A stretch of 64,000 bases of DNA from Vreelandella aquamarina (GCF_900110265.1 NZ_FODB01000014.1:1-64000); one strand, 5' to 3'; shown: positions 26,351 through 37,148, counted from the first letter of the stretch. Notes: a model not told the origin generated them from the sequence alone. A program made the numbers and translations.

Positions 26351-27256
26351 TTAAGGGGTTTGGCCCGGCAACCAGCGTAACAGGACTTTGCGCACCCAAT
26401 ACCAGCGGTTGATCAGCAGCGCGGCGAAGATCAGGCTGCAGCCCAGCAGTTGCAGCGCGGTCATGGTTTCGCCAAACCACCATGCCGCTATCAGTGCAGT
26501 CCATACCGCCTCTAACATCAAAATGACCGCTGCATGGCTTGGGGTGGTCATGCTCTGAGCTTTAATCTGCAAGAAGAAACGCAGTGAGCTTGCCAGCAGT
26601 ACACAGGCCATAAACCAACCCAGAATCGATTTGTTCAGTGCCAGCGGCTGGTGTTCCACTACCAGTGATAGGCTGGTCAGCACCACGCCCACTGAGATGA
26701 GTTGTAGCGTGGTGAGAGGTAGGGCGGGAACGTTACGCACCACGCGGGTATTGACGTTGATCAGTAGCGCAAAGCAGAGCGCGGCGCACACCATCAGCAG
26801 CTGGCTGGCTTCGATATTAAAGCCTGCGTTGAGCGATAGCAGGGCAAACCCAAGCAGCGCCACGGGTAGCGCGACCCAGGTGGAGCGAGGCGGGCGGTCG
26901 CCAAACAGCAGCCGCGCCACTACCGGTACCAATAAAATGCCGAGGCTGTTGATAAACGCGCTTTCGCCTAAATGGTCGGAGTGGTACAGCCCTAATACCC
27001 AAAACGCAATGGCCGCACTAAATAACACGCCGACCAGCAGTCCGCGCTGTATTCTACGGGCGGGCATTTTGCGCAGCGTGGGCCAAGCAAATCCCAGTAG
27101 TATCAACCCCGCCAATAAAAAGCGCGTCCCTATAAACAATAAGGGCGGCATGCCTGCCAGCGCTTCTTTAGAAAAAATCCAACCACCCGCAGCCAAGGCG
27201 GTGACGAGCAGAAGCAGCGCATCCGCCTGCCAGGGGGCTTGTTTAACGCTGTTCAC
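26351..27256 (-). CDS. EamA/DMT-family transporter
   Basis: This 301-residue inner-membrane protein has ten predicted membrane segments in two EamA repeats. The first repeat has the GWIFSKEALAGMPPLLFIGTRF region and the second the MLEAVWTALIAAWWFGETMTALQLLG region. Family members export metabolites or amino acids; the substrate is unknown. It overlaps the TraB-family gene by four bases (ATGA) and is the last gene of that transcript. Confidence 0.85.
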   Translation of the reverse strand: MNSVKQAPWQADALLLLVTALAAGGWIFSKEALAGMPPLLFIGTRFLLAGLILLGFAWPTLRKMPARRIQRGLLVGVLFSAAIAFWVLGLYHSDHLGESAFINSLGILLVPVVARLLFGDRPPRSTWVALPVALLGFALLSLNAGFNIEASQLLMVCAALCFALLINVNTRVVRNVPALPLTTLQLISVGVVLTSLSLVVEHQPLALNKSILGWFMACVLLASSLRFFLQIKAQSMTTPSHAAVILMLEAVWTALIAAWWFGETMTALQLLGCSLIFAALLINRWYWVRKVLLRWLPGQTP

Positions 27257-28506
27257 GCCGCGCCGCTGCCAAAGAGCGCGCCTGCAATTCTAAAGCCTGC
27301 CACCCAGGTACCAATGGCAGAACCTACGGTGGCTAAGATAAACACCAACAGGGTGCGAGAGACACGGTTTTTCCACCAGCCTTTCAGCTGCGTCACATCA
27401 TGGCGCAGGGTGGAGAAGTCGCGCACCTTGGGCTTGCGCATATACAGCTCGACCCCCGCCGCTACAAAGCCCGCGCCAATGGTGGGGTTAAGCGATGTAA
27501 GTGGTGCAGCGAAGAAGGTAGCAATCACCGTGACCGGGTGAGCAAGCGCCGCAATCGTCGCGCCGCCAGACAGAATGCCGTTAATCAAGAACCACTCGAT
27601 GACCAGCTGCCAGCCAAGGTCGGTATTGCGTGAAAAGCCCACCACAAAACCGGTAATGACGAGCGCCGTAATCAGCCAGGGGGCGGCTTTCCACAGTTTG
27701 GAAGGGGGCGGTGTGGCTTCGAGAGACTCACGCTCCACCGTGGGGTTGTCCGGCAGCGGTGTTTCCAAGTGCTCGCCCGTGCCTTTCAAGTGTCCAGCGC
27801 CCAATACCACCAGCACGTTCTGGTAGCGCCCAGGCGGCGCTTCCTCCGCCAAACGCAGCGCCATATAGCGGTCACGCTCGCGAATTAAGGGCGTGTAGAG
27901 CGCTTCGGATTCAGCGGCAAACTCGCTGAAGGTGGCCTCTAGCATGTCACCCTCTTTGAGCTTTTCGATGTCCTCTTTGGAGACATCCTGGCGAGAAAGC
28001 ACGCTGCCAATCAGCCCTGAAAACAGCGAGAAGCGCTGCCACCAAGGCACGTTGCGATAAATGCGTTTCAAAGTGATGCCGACATCTCGGTCTACCAGCA
28101 GTAGCGGCAGGTTGCGCGTACGGCACTCTTCAATGGCTGCACGCATCTCAGCCCCCGGCTGAATACCGGACTGCTCGGCGATCCGTTGCTGAAAGGCACC
28201 GAGCGCCAGGCTCGCCGCCACCATGCCCGCTTTGCCTTGCTTGAACACCTGAAACAAGTCCTGCTCGCCCATGGCGTCTGGGTTGTCCATGCTGTGGTGA
28301 CGGGCGTCACACAGCTCAATGGCGACGGCATCGAAGTGACCGCTGTCGATCAGTTGGCGAACGTCGTTGGCGCTCTCGGCAGAGACGTGGGCGGTGCCTA
28401 GCAGGGTGTAGTACGTGCCGCCCACCTGAATGGTTTTCAGCGGGCCGCTGGTAGCTGGGAGGGAGCTGCTTTCCTGGGCCTGCGGTGTTGCATCATCTTG
28501 ATTCAT
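27253..28506 (-). CDS. TraB/PrgY-family membrane protein
   Basis: This 417-residue protein starts with a soluble TraB domain (about residues 25-250), with TYYTLLGTAHVSAESANDVRQLI, AVAIELCDARH and VLVVLGAGHLKG as in the TIKI/TraB/PrgY superfamily. A C-terminal membrane region of about four to five segments follows (about 275-417). Enterococcal PrgY reduces secreted pheromone; a peptidase-like role is only inferred here. It follows trkH by 40 bases and overlaps the EamA transporter gene. Confidence 0.85.
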   Translation of the reverse strand: MNQDDATPQAQESSSLPATSGPLKTIQVGGTYYTLLGTAHVSAESANDVRQLIDSGHFDAVAIELCDARHHSMDNPDAMGEQDLFQVFKQGKAGMVAASLALGAFQQRIAEQSGIQPGAEMRAAIEECRTRNLPLLLVDRDVGITLKRIYRNVPWWQRFSLFSGLIGSVLSRQDVSKEDIEKLKEGDMLEATFSEFAAESEALYTPLIRERDRYMALRLAEEAPPGRYQNVLVVLGAGHLKGTGEHLETPLPDNPTVERESLEATPPPSKLWKAAPWLITALVITGFVVGFSRNTDLGWQLVIEWFLINGILSGGATIAALAHPVTVIATFFAAPLTSLNPTIGAGFVAAGVELYMRKPKVRDFSTLRHDVTQLKGWWKNRVSRTLLVFILATVGSAIGTWVAGFRIAGALFGSGAA

Positions 28507-28546
28507 TAAAAAGTCTCAACAAAAAAAAGTAACGAGTGATGCGCGT

Positions 28547-29995
28547 TTAGCGGCGCCAAAAAGCCGGGGTAAACAGCACCAGTACCGTAAAAATTTCCAA
28601 GCGGCCCAGCAGCATGGCAAGCACTAAAATCCATTTGGCGAGGCTGGGCAGATCGCCATAGTGGCTGCTGGCTTCTCCTAAGGCGGGGCCAAGATTGTTC
28701 AGCGCCGAGCCAACGGAGGACCACGCCGTTACCTGATCGACCCCCGTCGCCATCACGCCCACCAGCATCAAAAAGAACAGCATCACATAGGCAGAGAAAA
28801 ATCCCCAGACGGCCTGGGCGATGCTATCGGGAACGCTCACTTTGCCGACTTTAACGGCAATCACGGCATTGGGGTGAATGAGCCGCATGACTTCGCGCAT
28901 GCCCTGTTTCAAGATCAGGATAATACGGATGACCTTCATCCCCCCGGCGGTAGAGCCGGAGCATCCGCCGACAAAAGCGGCCACAAACAGCAGAAACGGT
29001 AGTGCGCCCGGCCACCCGGAAAAGTCCGCCACGGCAAAGCCTGCGGTGGTGGCCACTGAGACAACCTCAAACAGCGCATGGCGTAGCCCCACGATATCGT
29101 CGTAGGTGTCGGTGAGCCACAGGGTAATCACGGTAATCGTGGTGAGCCCGGCTAAAAACAGCATAAGAAAGCGCGCTTCCGGGTCCTGGAAGTAGTGCAG
29201 TAAGCGTTTTTCCCGCCAGGCAATAAAGTGCAGGCTAAAGCTGAAGGCAGAGATCAGCATAAAGCTAATGCAAATAAGTTCGATGGCGGCGCTATTAAAG
29301 TAGCCAATACTGGCATCGTGGGTTGAAAAGCCGCCGATGGCGACGGTGGAAAAACTGTGCCCCAGCGCATCAAACCAGCTCATCCCCGCCAGCATATAGG
29401 CGACCATGCAGGCAAACGTGAGCGTTGCGTAGATATACCAGAGCGCTTTAGCGGTTTCGGTAATTCGTGGGGTTAGCTTGGAGTCTTTCAATGGCCCTGG
29501 AATTTCGGTGCGGTAAAGGGCCATCCCCCCCACGCCCAGGGTAGGCAAAATAGCCACGGCCAGTACCACGATCCCCATACCACCTAGCCACTGCAGCTGC
29601 TGGCGATAATAGCGCACCGATTCCGGTAAAAAATCGATGCCGGTAATCACTGTGGCACCGGTGGTCGTCAGGCCGGAAAACGACTCAAAGACCGCATCGG
29701 TAATGCTCAGTGAGCCTTCGCCAAACAGCATGAGCGGCAGCGAACCAAATAGGGCCAGTACCGTCCAGAACATCGCGGCGATAATAAAGCCGTCACGGAT
29801 ACGTAGCTCTTTGTGAGCACGGCGGTTGGGCAGGTAGAGAAACAGCCCCGTCATGACGGTAATCCCAATGCCGCTCATGAACGCGTGCCAGACGCTGTCT
29901 CGAAACCAGAGCGACATGAGCATGGGGGGCAGCATCGTTAGGCTGAAAAGCATCAGCAGCAGGCCCAAAATACGTAGAATGACCCGCAAACTCAT
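28547..29995 (-). CDS. trkH: Trk potassium uptake protein, channel subunit
   Basis: This 482-residue membrane protein is the potassium-translocating subunit of Trk. Selectivity-filter segments typical of the family are visible: SGLTTTGATVI, TVAIGGFSTHDAS, SVATTAGFAVAD and GCSGSTAGGMKVIR. It follows trkA by 32 bases, and the two products form the transporter, with TrkA controlling gating. Potassium uptake is central to osmotic balance in halophiles. Confidence 0.95.
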   Translation of the reverse strand: MSLRVILRILGLLLMLFSLTMLPPMLMSLWFRDSVWHAFMSGIGITVMTGLFLYLPNRRAHKELRIRDGFIIAAMFWTVLALFGSLPLMLFGEGSLSITDAVFESFSGLTTTGATVITGIDFLPESVRYYRQQLQWLGGMGIVVLAVAILPTLGVGGMALYRTEIPGPLKDSKLTPRITETAKALWYIYATLTFACMVAYMLAGMSWFDALGHSFSTVAIGGFSTHDASIGYFNSAAIELICISFMLISAFSFSLHFIAWREKRLLHYFQDPEARFLMLFLAGLTTITVITLWLTDTYDDIVGLRHALFEVVSVATTAGFAVADFSGWPGALPFLLFVAAFVGGCSGSTAGGMKVIRIILILKQGMREVMRLIHPNAVIAVKVGKVSVPDSIAQAVWGFFSAYVMLFFLMLVGVMATGVDQVTAWSSVGSALNNLGPALGEASSHYGDLPSLAKWILVLAMLLGRLEIFTVLVLFTPAFWRR

Positions 29996-30027
29996 AGTGG
30001 TGGTTGTCTCATACGCTGGCCGGCTCC

Positions 30028-31401
30028 TTAGAAAAACGTTAATCCGACCTGGAACAGGCGCTCAACGTCGCGAATACGCCGCTTATCGATCACAAACAGA
30101 ATGATATGGTCGCCGCTTTCCACCCGCACGTCGCCATGGGCGATAATGACCTCTTTGCCCCGCACGATGGCGCCGATGGTGGTGCCGTCGGGTAGGTCGA
30201 TCTCGCGGATGGTACGGCCCACCACCTTGGACGACTGCTTATCGCCATGGGCAATCGCTTCGATGGCCTCCGCCGCACCCCGGCGCAGCGAGTGCACATT
30301 GACGATATCGCCCCGGCGCACGTGGGTCAGCAGGCTGCCGATGGTGGCCTGCTGAGGGGAAATAGCAATGTCGATATCGCCGCCCTGCACCAAATCCACG
30401 TAGGCGGCGTTGTTGATGAGGGTAAGCACCTTCTTAGCCCCCAGCCGCTTGGCGAGCAGCGACGACATGATATTCACTTCGTCGTCGTTGGTCAGCGCGC
30501 AGAAGATATCGCAGTCTTCGATGTTCTCCTCTTCCAGCAGCCGCTTGCTGGTGGCGCTGCCGTGGAGCACCACGGTGCGATCCAGCCGCTCGGAAAGCGT
30601 GGTGCAGCGCTCCAGGCTGTGCTCGATGATCTTCACCTGATGGCTGTGCTCTAAGTGCTCCGCCAGCCGTTCGCCGATATTGCCGCCCCCGGCAATCACC
30701 ACGCGGCGGAAGTCCCGCTCCACCTTACGCAGTTCGCTCATTACGGCGCGAATATCCCGGCGGGCGGCCAAAAAGAACACCTCGTCGTCGGCTTCAATCA
30801 CCGTGTCGCCCCGGGGAATGATCGGCCGGTTGCGGCGATAAATCGCCGCCACGCGGGTTTCCACGTTGGGCATATGCTTGCCCAAAAAGGCCAAATCCTG
30901 GCCCACCAGCGGGCCGCCGTAGAAGGCTTTCACTGCCACCAGCTGCACTAAACCCCCGGCAAACTCCAGTACCTGTAGCGCGCCCGGGTGCTCAATCAAG
31001 CGGCGCACGTGGTCGGTGACCACCTGCTCGGGGCTGATCAGTACGTCGATGGGGATCGCTTCGTGGGCAAACAGGCCCTTACGAGTGAGGTAAGCGGTGG
31101 AGCGCACCCGGGCAATTTTGGTGGGGGTGCGAAACAGCGTGTGGGCCACCTGACAGGCGATCATATTGATCTCGTCGGTGTTGGTCACCGCGATCAGCAT
31201 ATCGGCGTCTTCGCAGCCCGCCTGGCGTAGCACAATGGGGTAGGAGCCTGCGCCGGTCACCGTGCGGATATCCAGCTTGGTGTGCAGCTCGCGCAGTTTT
31301 GCGCCGTCGGTATCGACGACGGTGATGTCGTTCTCCTCGCGGGCAAGGTGCTCCGCTAGGGTGCCGCCGACCTGGCCGGCGCCAAGAATGATGATTTTCA
31401 T
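30028..31401 (-). CDS. trkA: Trk potassium uptake protein, regulatory subunit
   Basis: This 457-residue cytoplasmic protein has two tandem RCK modules, each with an NAD-binding Rossmann motif ([14 protein letters not shown] at residue 7, [14 protein letters not shown] at about 240) followed by a TrkA-C domain. It binds TrkH and gates it in response to nucleotides. In many gammaproteobacteria it follows rsmB directly; here a dodecin gene lies between. Confidence 0.96.
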   Translation of the reverse strand: MKIIILGAGQVGGTLAEHLAREENDITVVDTDGAKLRELHTKLDIRTVTGAGSYPIVLRQAGCEDADMLIAVTNTDEINMIACQVAHTLFRTPTKIARVRSTAYLTRKGLFAHEAIPIDVLISPEQVVTDHVRRLIEHPGALQVLEFAGGLVQLVAVKAFYGGPLVGQDLAFLGKHMPNVETRVAAIYRRNRPIIPRGDTVIEADDEVFFLAARRDIRAVMSELRKVERDFRRVVIAGGGNIGERLAEHLEHSHQVKIIEHSLERCTTLSERLDRTVVLHGSATSKRLLEEENIEDCDIFCALTNDDEVNIMSSLLAKRLGAKKVLTLINNAAYVDLVQGGDIDIAISPQQATIGSLLTHVRRGDIVNVHSLRRGAAEAIEAIAHGDKQSSKVVGRTIREIDLPDGTTIGAIVRGKEVIIAHGDVRVESGDHIILFVIDKRRIRDVERLFQVGLTFF

Positions 31402-31513
31402 TGCTGAGCATCGGTTCCGTTATAAGCGCCAGCGCGTTTCCGGCTTGCGGTGTGCGCTGCAATAAAGACGGCGGCCAGTGTAAACCAGCCGCCGTCGAAA
31501 AGCAGGTAGGGAA

Positions 31514-31720
31514 TTACTCCAGAGTGAAGCCGACTTTGACGGTCACTTGCCAGTGGGCCACGCGGCCATCTTCAATATGGCCTCGGGTGTCGGTGACTTC
31601 GAGCCAGCGCATGTTTTGAACGCTTTCGGAGGCTTTCGCCAGGGCGTTCTGCACGGCTTCCTCAATCCCTTTCTCGGAAGACCCAGTAAGCTCAATATGT
31701 TTGTACGTGTGATGACTCAT
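31514..31720 (-). CDS. Dodecin family protein
   Basis: This 68-residue protein matches dodecin: [47 protein letters not shown], then [12 protein letters not shown]. Dodecins form hollow dodecamers that store flavin or coenzyme A. The tryptophan in RWLEV that stacks on the flavin is present. It lies between rsmB and trkA in the same orientation, 42 bases after the rsmB stop and 112 before trkA, and could be transcribed with them. Confidence 0.92.
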   Translation of the reverse strand: MSHHTYKHIELTGSSEKGIEEAVQNALAKASESVQNMRWLEVTDTRGHIEDGRVAHWQVTVKVGFTLE

Positions 31721-31762
31721 GTTTGCTCCATCCTTGTCATGAATTTACTGCCGGGCAACCGC

Positions 31763-33097
31763 CTAGGCAGTGCGCTTTTCTAGTCTGGCATAAAAAAAGC
31801 CATCGTGACTGCTTTCGGCCGGAAACAGCTGGCGTCCCTGACCGCTCTGCTCTCCCCAGGCCACATCGTGGGGCGTGGTGGCGTTGGCATCCGGTGTGCG
31901 GGCCAGAAACGCATCGATTTGTGCCGCATTCTCTTCGGGCAGCACTGAGCAAGTGGCGTAGAGCAGCGTGCCGCCAGGACGCAGTAGCGGCCAGAGGTTA
32001 TCCAGCAGTTGGCGCTGCAGTTTAGCGAGCTGACGAATATCCTCTTTACGGCGTAGCGCTTTGATATCCGGGTGGCGACGAATCACGCCCGTGCCCGAGC
32101 AAGGGGCGTCCAACAAAATGGCGTCAAACGGTGTGCCGCTCCACCAGTCGCGGGTAGTGGCGTCGGCGTGCTTTAGCTCGGCGCTCAGCCCTAAGCGGCT
32201 GAGCGTATCGTCCACCCGCGCCAGCCGCTGGTTGTCGTTATCAATGGCGGTGAGTGCAATATCAAACTGCTCTAACAGATGGGCGGTTTTGCCGCCAGGC
32301 GCGCAGCAAGCATCCAATACGTGAGCACCGGGGCGTGGGGCGAGCGCCGGGCCAAGCAGCGCTGCAGAGAGCTGCGCCGCTTCATCCTGCACGCTGACGT
32401 GGCCCTGCTCAAAACCGGGCAGTATGGCAACGTCGCAGGGCGTTGTTAGCGTAATGCCGTCTGGAGCGTGACAACAGAGATGCCCGTCTAAGCCTTGCTC
32501 GGTCAGCTGCTGGAGATACGCTTCACGGTCGTTATAGTGCTGGTTGACGCGTAGGGTCATCGGTCCTGGCTCGTTATTGGCCTGGGCAATGGCACGCCAC
32601 TGTTCGGGCCAAGCGTGGCGCAGGGCGTCCAGCAGCCAGGGCGGATGCTCCAGGGCAACGTTTTCGTCACGATCAACGACTTCTTGCAGCGCGTCGGCTT
32701 CACGCTGCAGGCGTCGCAGGCAGCCGTTCAATACTCGGGTGGCCCACTCTTTGCCAAGCAGGCGTGCTGCCCCGGCGGTTTCTCCTACCGCTGCGTGGGC
32801 AGGAATGCGCATATAAAGCAGCTGATAAATACCTACCAGCAGCAGAGCGTGGATATCGGCATCGCGCTTTTTAAATGGCTGTTTGAGGAGCTGGCTAGCC
32901 AGTGCTTCTAGGCGTGGAAGGCGGCGGCAGGTGCCGTAACAGAGCTCTTTCAGCAGGCCACGGTCTCGGGCCACTACGCTATGTTCATCCAAGCTGGCCA
33001 GCGACCCTTTATCAGTGAGAACCGGGACGAGGCTACGGGCAGCGGCTGCGCGGACATCTAGGCCGCTGCCGCCTTTGGCTGGGCGTTGCTGGCTCAT
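31763..33097 (-). CDS. rsmB: 16S rRNA (cytosine(967)-C5)-methyltransferase
   Basis: This 444-residue enzyme has an N-terminal NusB-like RNA-binding domain (about 10-150) and a C-terminal SAM domain. DACCAPGGKTAHLLE is the SAM motif; the catalytic cysteines lie in DAPCSGTGVIRRHPDIK and YATCSVLPEEN. It overlaps fmt by four bases, as in the conserved def-fmt-rsmB arrangement. Confidence 0.96.
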   Translation of the reverse strand: MSQQRPAKGGSGLDVRAAAARSLVPVLTDKGSLASLDEHSVVARDRGLLKELCYGTCRRLPRLEALASQLLKQPFKKRDADIHALLLVGIYQLLYMRIPAHAAVGETAGAARLLGKEWATRVLNGCLRRLQREADALQEVVDRDENVALEHPPWLLDALRHAWPEQWRAIAQANNEPGPMTLRVNQHYNDREAYLQQLTEQGLDGHLCCHAPDGITLTTPCDVAILPGFEQGHVSVQDEAAQLSAALLGPALAPRPGAHVLDACCAPGGKTAHLLEQFDIALTAIDNDNQRLARVDDTLSRLGLSAELKHADATTRDWWSGTPFDAILLDAPCSGTGVIRRHPDIKALRRKEDIRQLAKLQRQLLDNLWPLLRPGGTLLYATCSVLPEENAAQIDAFLARTPDANATTPHDVAWGEQSGQGRQLFPAESSHDGFFYARLEKRTA

Positions 33098-34074
33098 TGG
33101 CTAGCTCCTTGCGGGGTTTGCCCAAGGCGAACGCCGACGGTGAGTGAGGTTTGGCGGGCGTTTAATAAGTCGCGTACCGCCATCGCTTTGCCGCCAGGTA
33201 GCTGGGCACGGCTGACACACAGCACTTCTTGCCCTTGTTCGCCGCAGGCAATACGCAGGTGATCATCGCCATGTTCCAACAGCGTACCGGGGGGCGATGG
33301 CGGCTGTTCACCTTGCTCGACGCTGGCCATGAGTAGGCGCAGGCGGTCGTTACCTAGCGTGCACCAAGCCACCGGCCACGGGTTGAAGGCGCGGATTTTG
33401 CGCGCCAGCTGCTCGGCGGGCTGGCTAAAGTCTAGCTCGGCCTCGGCCTTGCTGAGCTTGGCGGCGTAGGTCACGCCCTCTTCCGGCTGAGGCGTTGCCT
33501 CTAGGCTGCCGTTGTCGAGGTTGTCCAGCACGTGGATCAGCGCATTAGCACCTTGAATGGCCAGCCGGTCGTGGAGGTCGCCACCGGTGGTGCGGGAGGT
33601 AATTGGGGTACGCACTTCATACAGCATGGCGCCGGTATCCAGCCCCGCATCCATTTGCATGATGGTCACACCGGAGACGCTGTCGCCCGCTTCAATGGCG
33701 CGCTGAATCGGCGCCGCACCGCGCCAGCGGGGCAGCAGCGAGGCGTGCACGTTAATGCAGCCTAGGCGCGGCGTGTCCAGCACCGCTTGGGGTAGCAGCA
33801 GCCCATAGGCGACGACGACCATCACATCGGCGTTCAGTGCCGCCAGTTCGGCTTGATCATCGGCGTCTTTGAGACTGGCGGGTTGGACCACCGGCAGCCC
33901 GTGCTCTTGTGCTAGCTGTTTGACCGGGCTGGGCGTGAGCTTGCGGCCGCGTCCAGCAGGGCGGTCGGGTTGGGTGTAAACCGCCACCACTTCGTGTTCG
34001 CTGTCGAGAACGGCAGCAAGGCTGGAGGCGGCGAAGTCTGGCGTGCCAGCAAAAACAACGCGTAACGGTGACAT
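33094..34074 (-). CDS. fmt: Methionyl-tRNA formyltransferase
   Basis: This 326-residue enzyme formylates initiator Met-tRNA using 10-formyltetrahydrofolate. VFAGTPDFAASSL, the catalytic region INVHASLLPRWRGAAPIQRAI, and the C-terminal anticodon-stem-binding domain starting near 205 (AAKLSKAEAELDFS) are visible. It lies 137 bases after def. Confidence 0.97.
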   Translation of the reverse strand: MSPLRVVFAGTPDFAASSLAAVLDSEHEVVAVYTQPDRPAGRGRKLTPSPVKQLAQEHGLPVVQPASLKDADDQAELAALNADVMVVVAYGLLLPQAVLDTPRLGCINVHASLLPRWRGAAPIQRAIEAGDSVSGVTIMQMDAGLDTGAMLYEVRTPITSRTTGGDLHDRLAIQGANALIHVLDNLDNGSLEATPQPEEGVTYAAKLSKAEAELDFSQPAEQLARKIRAFNPWPVAWCTLGNDRLRLLMASVEQGEQPPSPPGTLLEHGDDHLRIACGEQGQEVLCVSRAQLPGGKAMAVRDLLNARQTSLTVGVRLGQTPQGASQ

Positions 34075-34210
34075 GGTGGAGAGCCCTTAGGAGAAGAGAG
34101 AAAGTGCCATCTATGAAACGCACAAAGGCCGAGAGGCAGCGCTGTTGTTACAGGCGAGTGCCTGCGGGCAGCGTGTCAGCTCGGCCAGTGGCCAGGTGAT
34201 GAGGTGCCGG

Positions 34211-34723
34211 TTAGGCGTCGTTCATCAGCTTGTGGCGCTTTTGCATTTTTTTCATCACCCGGTCGCGCTTGAGCGGTGAGAGGTAATCCACAAATAGTAC
34301 GCCTTCCAGATGGTCGTACTCATGTTGAATGCAATGGGCCAGTAGGCCATCTGCTTCCAGCTCGTAGGGCTCACCGTTACGATCCAGCGCGTTGAGCTTC
34401 ACTTTCAGGTAGCGCGGCACTTCAGCGTAGTATTCAGGGATCGACAAACAGCCCTCGGAGAGCGGCTCTTTGGCATCGCCAATGGGCTCGTAGCGCGGGT
34501 TAATCAGCACCAGCGGTTGGGAGTTATCGTCGCTGACATCCATGACGACCACGCGGCGATGGACATCGACTTGCGTTGCGGCAAGGCCGATGCCGCGCGC
34601 GTCGTACATGGTCTCCAACATATCGTCGACGAGCTGGCGGACCTCGTCGTCAACGGTTTCCACCGGTGCCGCCTTGGTGCGCAGGCGCTCGTCGGGGAAT
34701 TCGAGAATAGGAAGTTTGGCCAT
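34211..34723 (-). CDS. def: Peptide deformylase
   Basis: This metalloenzyme of 170 residues removes the formyl group from nascent proteins. All three signature motifs are present: [17 protein letters not shown] with the metal-binding Cys, and [12 protein letters not shown] with two His ligands. The ATG at 34723 ([14 protein letters not shown]) matches the family start; the longer open frame upstream is not conserved-looking. It is divergent from the LysM gene. Confidence 0.97.
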   Translation of the reverse strand: MAKLPILEFPDERLRTKAAPVETVDDEVRQLVDDMLETMYDARGIGLAATQVDVHRRVVVMDVSDDNSQPLVLINPRYEPIGDAKEPLSEGCLSIPEYYAEVPRYLKVKLNALDRNGEPYELEADGLLAHCIQHEYDHLEGVLFVDYLSPLKRDRVMKKMQKRHKLMNDA

Positions 34724-34897
34724 GGCGTTACAATCACCGTTATGCTGAGTCTTTAAGATGAGCTGGCTGCCACCTGTGTCGGCGAGCCTAACTACTTTAC
34801 TATTGACCACTATATCATGCTGATAGCGATCCTGGGCACGCGCGACACCGTGCAGCCCCTTAAACCGCTTCACCAACGACTGCCCGGGGAGAATCGG

Positions 34898-35944
34898 ATG
34901 GTGGCTCTAAAGCCTCTTTATTATAGCGTCTTTGGCGTGCTCTTAATGTGGGTGCTGTCGGTCAGCCAGCCAGCCTTAGCCGTGGAAGGGCTGCGCAACG
35001 ATGCGCCACAGCGCTACGAAGTAGTGCCTGGCGATACGCTTTGGGATATCTCCGCCCGTTATTTACGCTCGCCCTGGCAGTGGCCTTCGCTATGGCAGGC
35101 GAATCCGCAAGTTCGTAACCCGCACCTTATCTACCCCGGCGATGTGCTGGTATTGGGGACATGCCAAGGCCAACCATGCCTTTCTGTGGAGCGGGGCCAA
35201 GGGGTCGTAAAGCTCTCGCCGCAGATGCGTACAGTGCCTAAACGAGAGGCGATTACTCCTATTCCGATGGAGGTGGTGCGCGCCTTTCTACGGGAGCATC
35301 GCGTGGTGGAGCCAGGAGAGAGCCCGCAGGAGCTTGCGTATGTGGTGGGCGGCGATAACCAGCGCTTGATTAGCGGCGCAGGCGATACCCTGTACGTGCG
35401 TGGCAGCGTACCCGCCAGAACGCGCCTGGGCATCTACCGTCCAGGCGAGCCCTATGTATCAGCCAATGGCGCACTGTTGGGCGATGAGTTGATCAATATT
35501 GGCGAGGCGCGCTACCTGGGCAGCGAGGGCGATATTGCTCGCATCGAAGTGCTTAGCGCCTACCAAGAAGTGCGTAATAACGACATCCTGCTGCCTTTAG
35601 AAGATCGTGAGCTAAGCGATGCCTTTGTTCCCCGTGCACCGTTGAATAACGTGTCGGGCCAGATTGTTGCGGTACCGGGCGGAGTACGATTTATTGGGCG
35701 GCTGCAAGTGGTGGCACTGGATCTGGGAACGCAAGACGGCCTACAGCCGGGCCATGTATTGCGCGTAGACCAGCAAGGGGAGTTGGTAACTGACCCACGT
35801 ACCCAAGAGCTGCTGCGGTTGCCCAATACCGAGGCAGGATTGGTGATGGTGTTCAGGCCCTATAACCATATGAGTTACGCCTTGGTCATGCAGGCCTCAA
35901 GGGTGCTGGCAGTGGGAGATAGTGTACACACGCCGACGCGCTAA
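34898..35944 (+). CDS. LysM-domain protein (def-dprA neighbour)
   Basis: This 348-residue secreted protein has a signal peptide (residues 1-27, ending ALA). A LysM peptidoglycan-binding domain (about 40-90) follows: [32 protein letters not shown], then [10 protein letters not shown]. The remainder has no motif I recognise. Homologues commonly sit between def and dprA in this group; the function is presumably cell-wall associated. The ATG at 34898 follows GGGGAG. Confidence 0.85.
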   Translation: MVALKPLYYSVFGVLLMWVLSVSQPALAVEGLRNDAPQRYEVVPGDTLWDISARYLRSPWQWPSLWQANPQVRNPHLIYPGDVLVLGTCQGQPCLSVERGQGVVKLSPQMRTVPKREAITPIPMEVVRAFLREHRVVEPGESPQELAYVVGGDNQRLISGAGDTLYVRGSVPARTRLGIYRPGEPYVSANGALLGDELINIGEARYLGSEGDIARIEVLSAYQEVRNNDILLPLEDRELSDAFVPRAPLNNVSGQIVAVPGGVRFIGRLQVVALDLGTQDGLQPGHVLRVDQQGELVTDPRTQELLRLPNTEAGLVMVFRPYNHMSYALVMQASRVLAVGDSVHTPTR

Positions 35945-35978
35945 GGTGTGCATCAAGATTTGATATAAGGGGAGCTCT

Positions 35979-37100
35979 ATGGACGCTAAGGAGTGGCTGG
36001 CGGTAAATGCTTTGCCCGGTATGGGCGCTGCGCGGATTGCGCAAATGGTGGCGCGCAAGCCTCAATGGCCACAAGGGTGGCTAGCGACTTTGCCCAGCAA
36101 TGCCGCCAATGCCCTGCGATTGTGGCTGGCGCAGCCAGAACGCAGCCCGCTGCAACAAACGGTCAATGACACCCTCTCCTGGTTACAAGAAGGCCCCAAC
36201 CGCCATCTGCTTCACCGCGACCATCCTGCATGGCCAGACCTTTTAAACCAACTTCCTGACCCGCCAGCAGTACTATGGGCCCAGGGCGATCTTCGCGCGT
36301 TAGAGGCCCCGGGCCTTGCCATGGTAGGTACTCGTCGCCCAACGTCGGAAGGGAGTGGACATGCCCAGGCGTTTGCCCGGGAGTTGGCCAACCGAGGCTG
36401 GTGCATTGTCAGCGGGATGGCGCTGGGTGTGGATGGGGTGGCTCAGCGTGCGGCGCTCGCCGCAGGTGGAAGCTCCATTGCCGTGCTTGGCTGTGGTATT
36501 GATGTCATCTACCCCGCCCGCCATCGTGATTTGTATGAACAGCTCAGTACGCTACCCGGCGGCTTGCTGCTCTCTGAGCATCCACCAGGCACCGTGGCCC
36601 GTCCGGCCTTCTTCCCCCGGCGCAACCGAATTGTAACGGGCCTTTCGCTAGGCACCTTAGTGGTTGAAGCAGCCGAGAAGAGTGGCTCGCTCGTCAGCGC
36701 CCGCCTCGCCCTAGAGCAGGGTCGCGAGCTGTTTGCGCTGCCGGGTTCGCTACACAATGTCCAGGCTCGTGGCTGCCTGCAACTGTTGCGTAGCGGCGCC
36801 ACCCTGGTGCGCCATGTGGACGATATTCTCGAAGAGTTACAGCATTGGGTGTCGCGCTTTGTGCCTGCGCCGCTAGCAGTTGCAGCCGATGAGCCGTTGG
36901 CTCATCAACCGAGTGTTGAAGTACCGTCGGCGGATAATCTGTTAAACGCCTTAGGCCCATCGCCTACCCCCATTGATGTGTTGGTGCAGAGCACCGGTAT
37001 CTCGGTCAGCGAGTGCCAGCAGCGGCTATTGATGCTGGAGCTGGATGGCAAAGTGACGCAGCAGGCGGGTGGTTGGGTGCGGCTGGCAGCGCCATGGTAA
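35979..37100 (+). CDS. dprA: DNA-processing protein DprA
   Basis: This 373-residue Rossmann-fold protein binds incoming single-stranded DNA and loads RecA during natural transformation. It has GTRRPTSEGSGHAQAFA, SGMALGVDGVAQRAAL, AVLGCGIDVIYPARH and FFPRRNRIVTGLS. A winged-helix-like C-terminus (about 305-370) includes TGISVSECQQRLLMLELDGKV. AGGGGAGC lies before the ATG. It is followed 48 bases later by tsaC. Confidence 0.95.
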   Translation: MDAKEWLAVNALPGMGAARIAQMVARKPQWPQGWLATLPSNAANALRLWLAQPERSPLQQTVNDTLSWLQEGPNRHLLHRDHPAWPDLLNQLPDPPAVLWAQGDLRALEAPGLAMVGTRRPTSEGSGHAQAFARELANRGWCIVSGMALGVDGVAQRAALAAGGSSIAVLGCGIDVIYPARHRDLYEQLSTLPGGLLLSEHPPGTVARPAFFPRRNRIVTGLSLGTLVVEAAEKSGSLVSARLALEQGRELFALPGSLHNVQARGCLQLLRSGATLVRHVDDILEELQHWVSRFVPAPLAVAADEPLAHQPSVEVPSADNLLNALGPSPTPIDVLVQSTGISVSECQQRLLMLELDGKVTQQAGGWVRLAAPW

Positions 37101-37148
37101 GATGCAAACTCAATTTTGTGATTGGCTGAGAGCTTATCAGGAGCGTCT

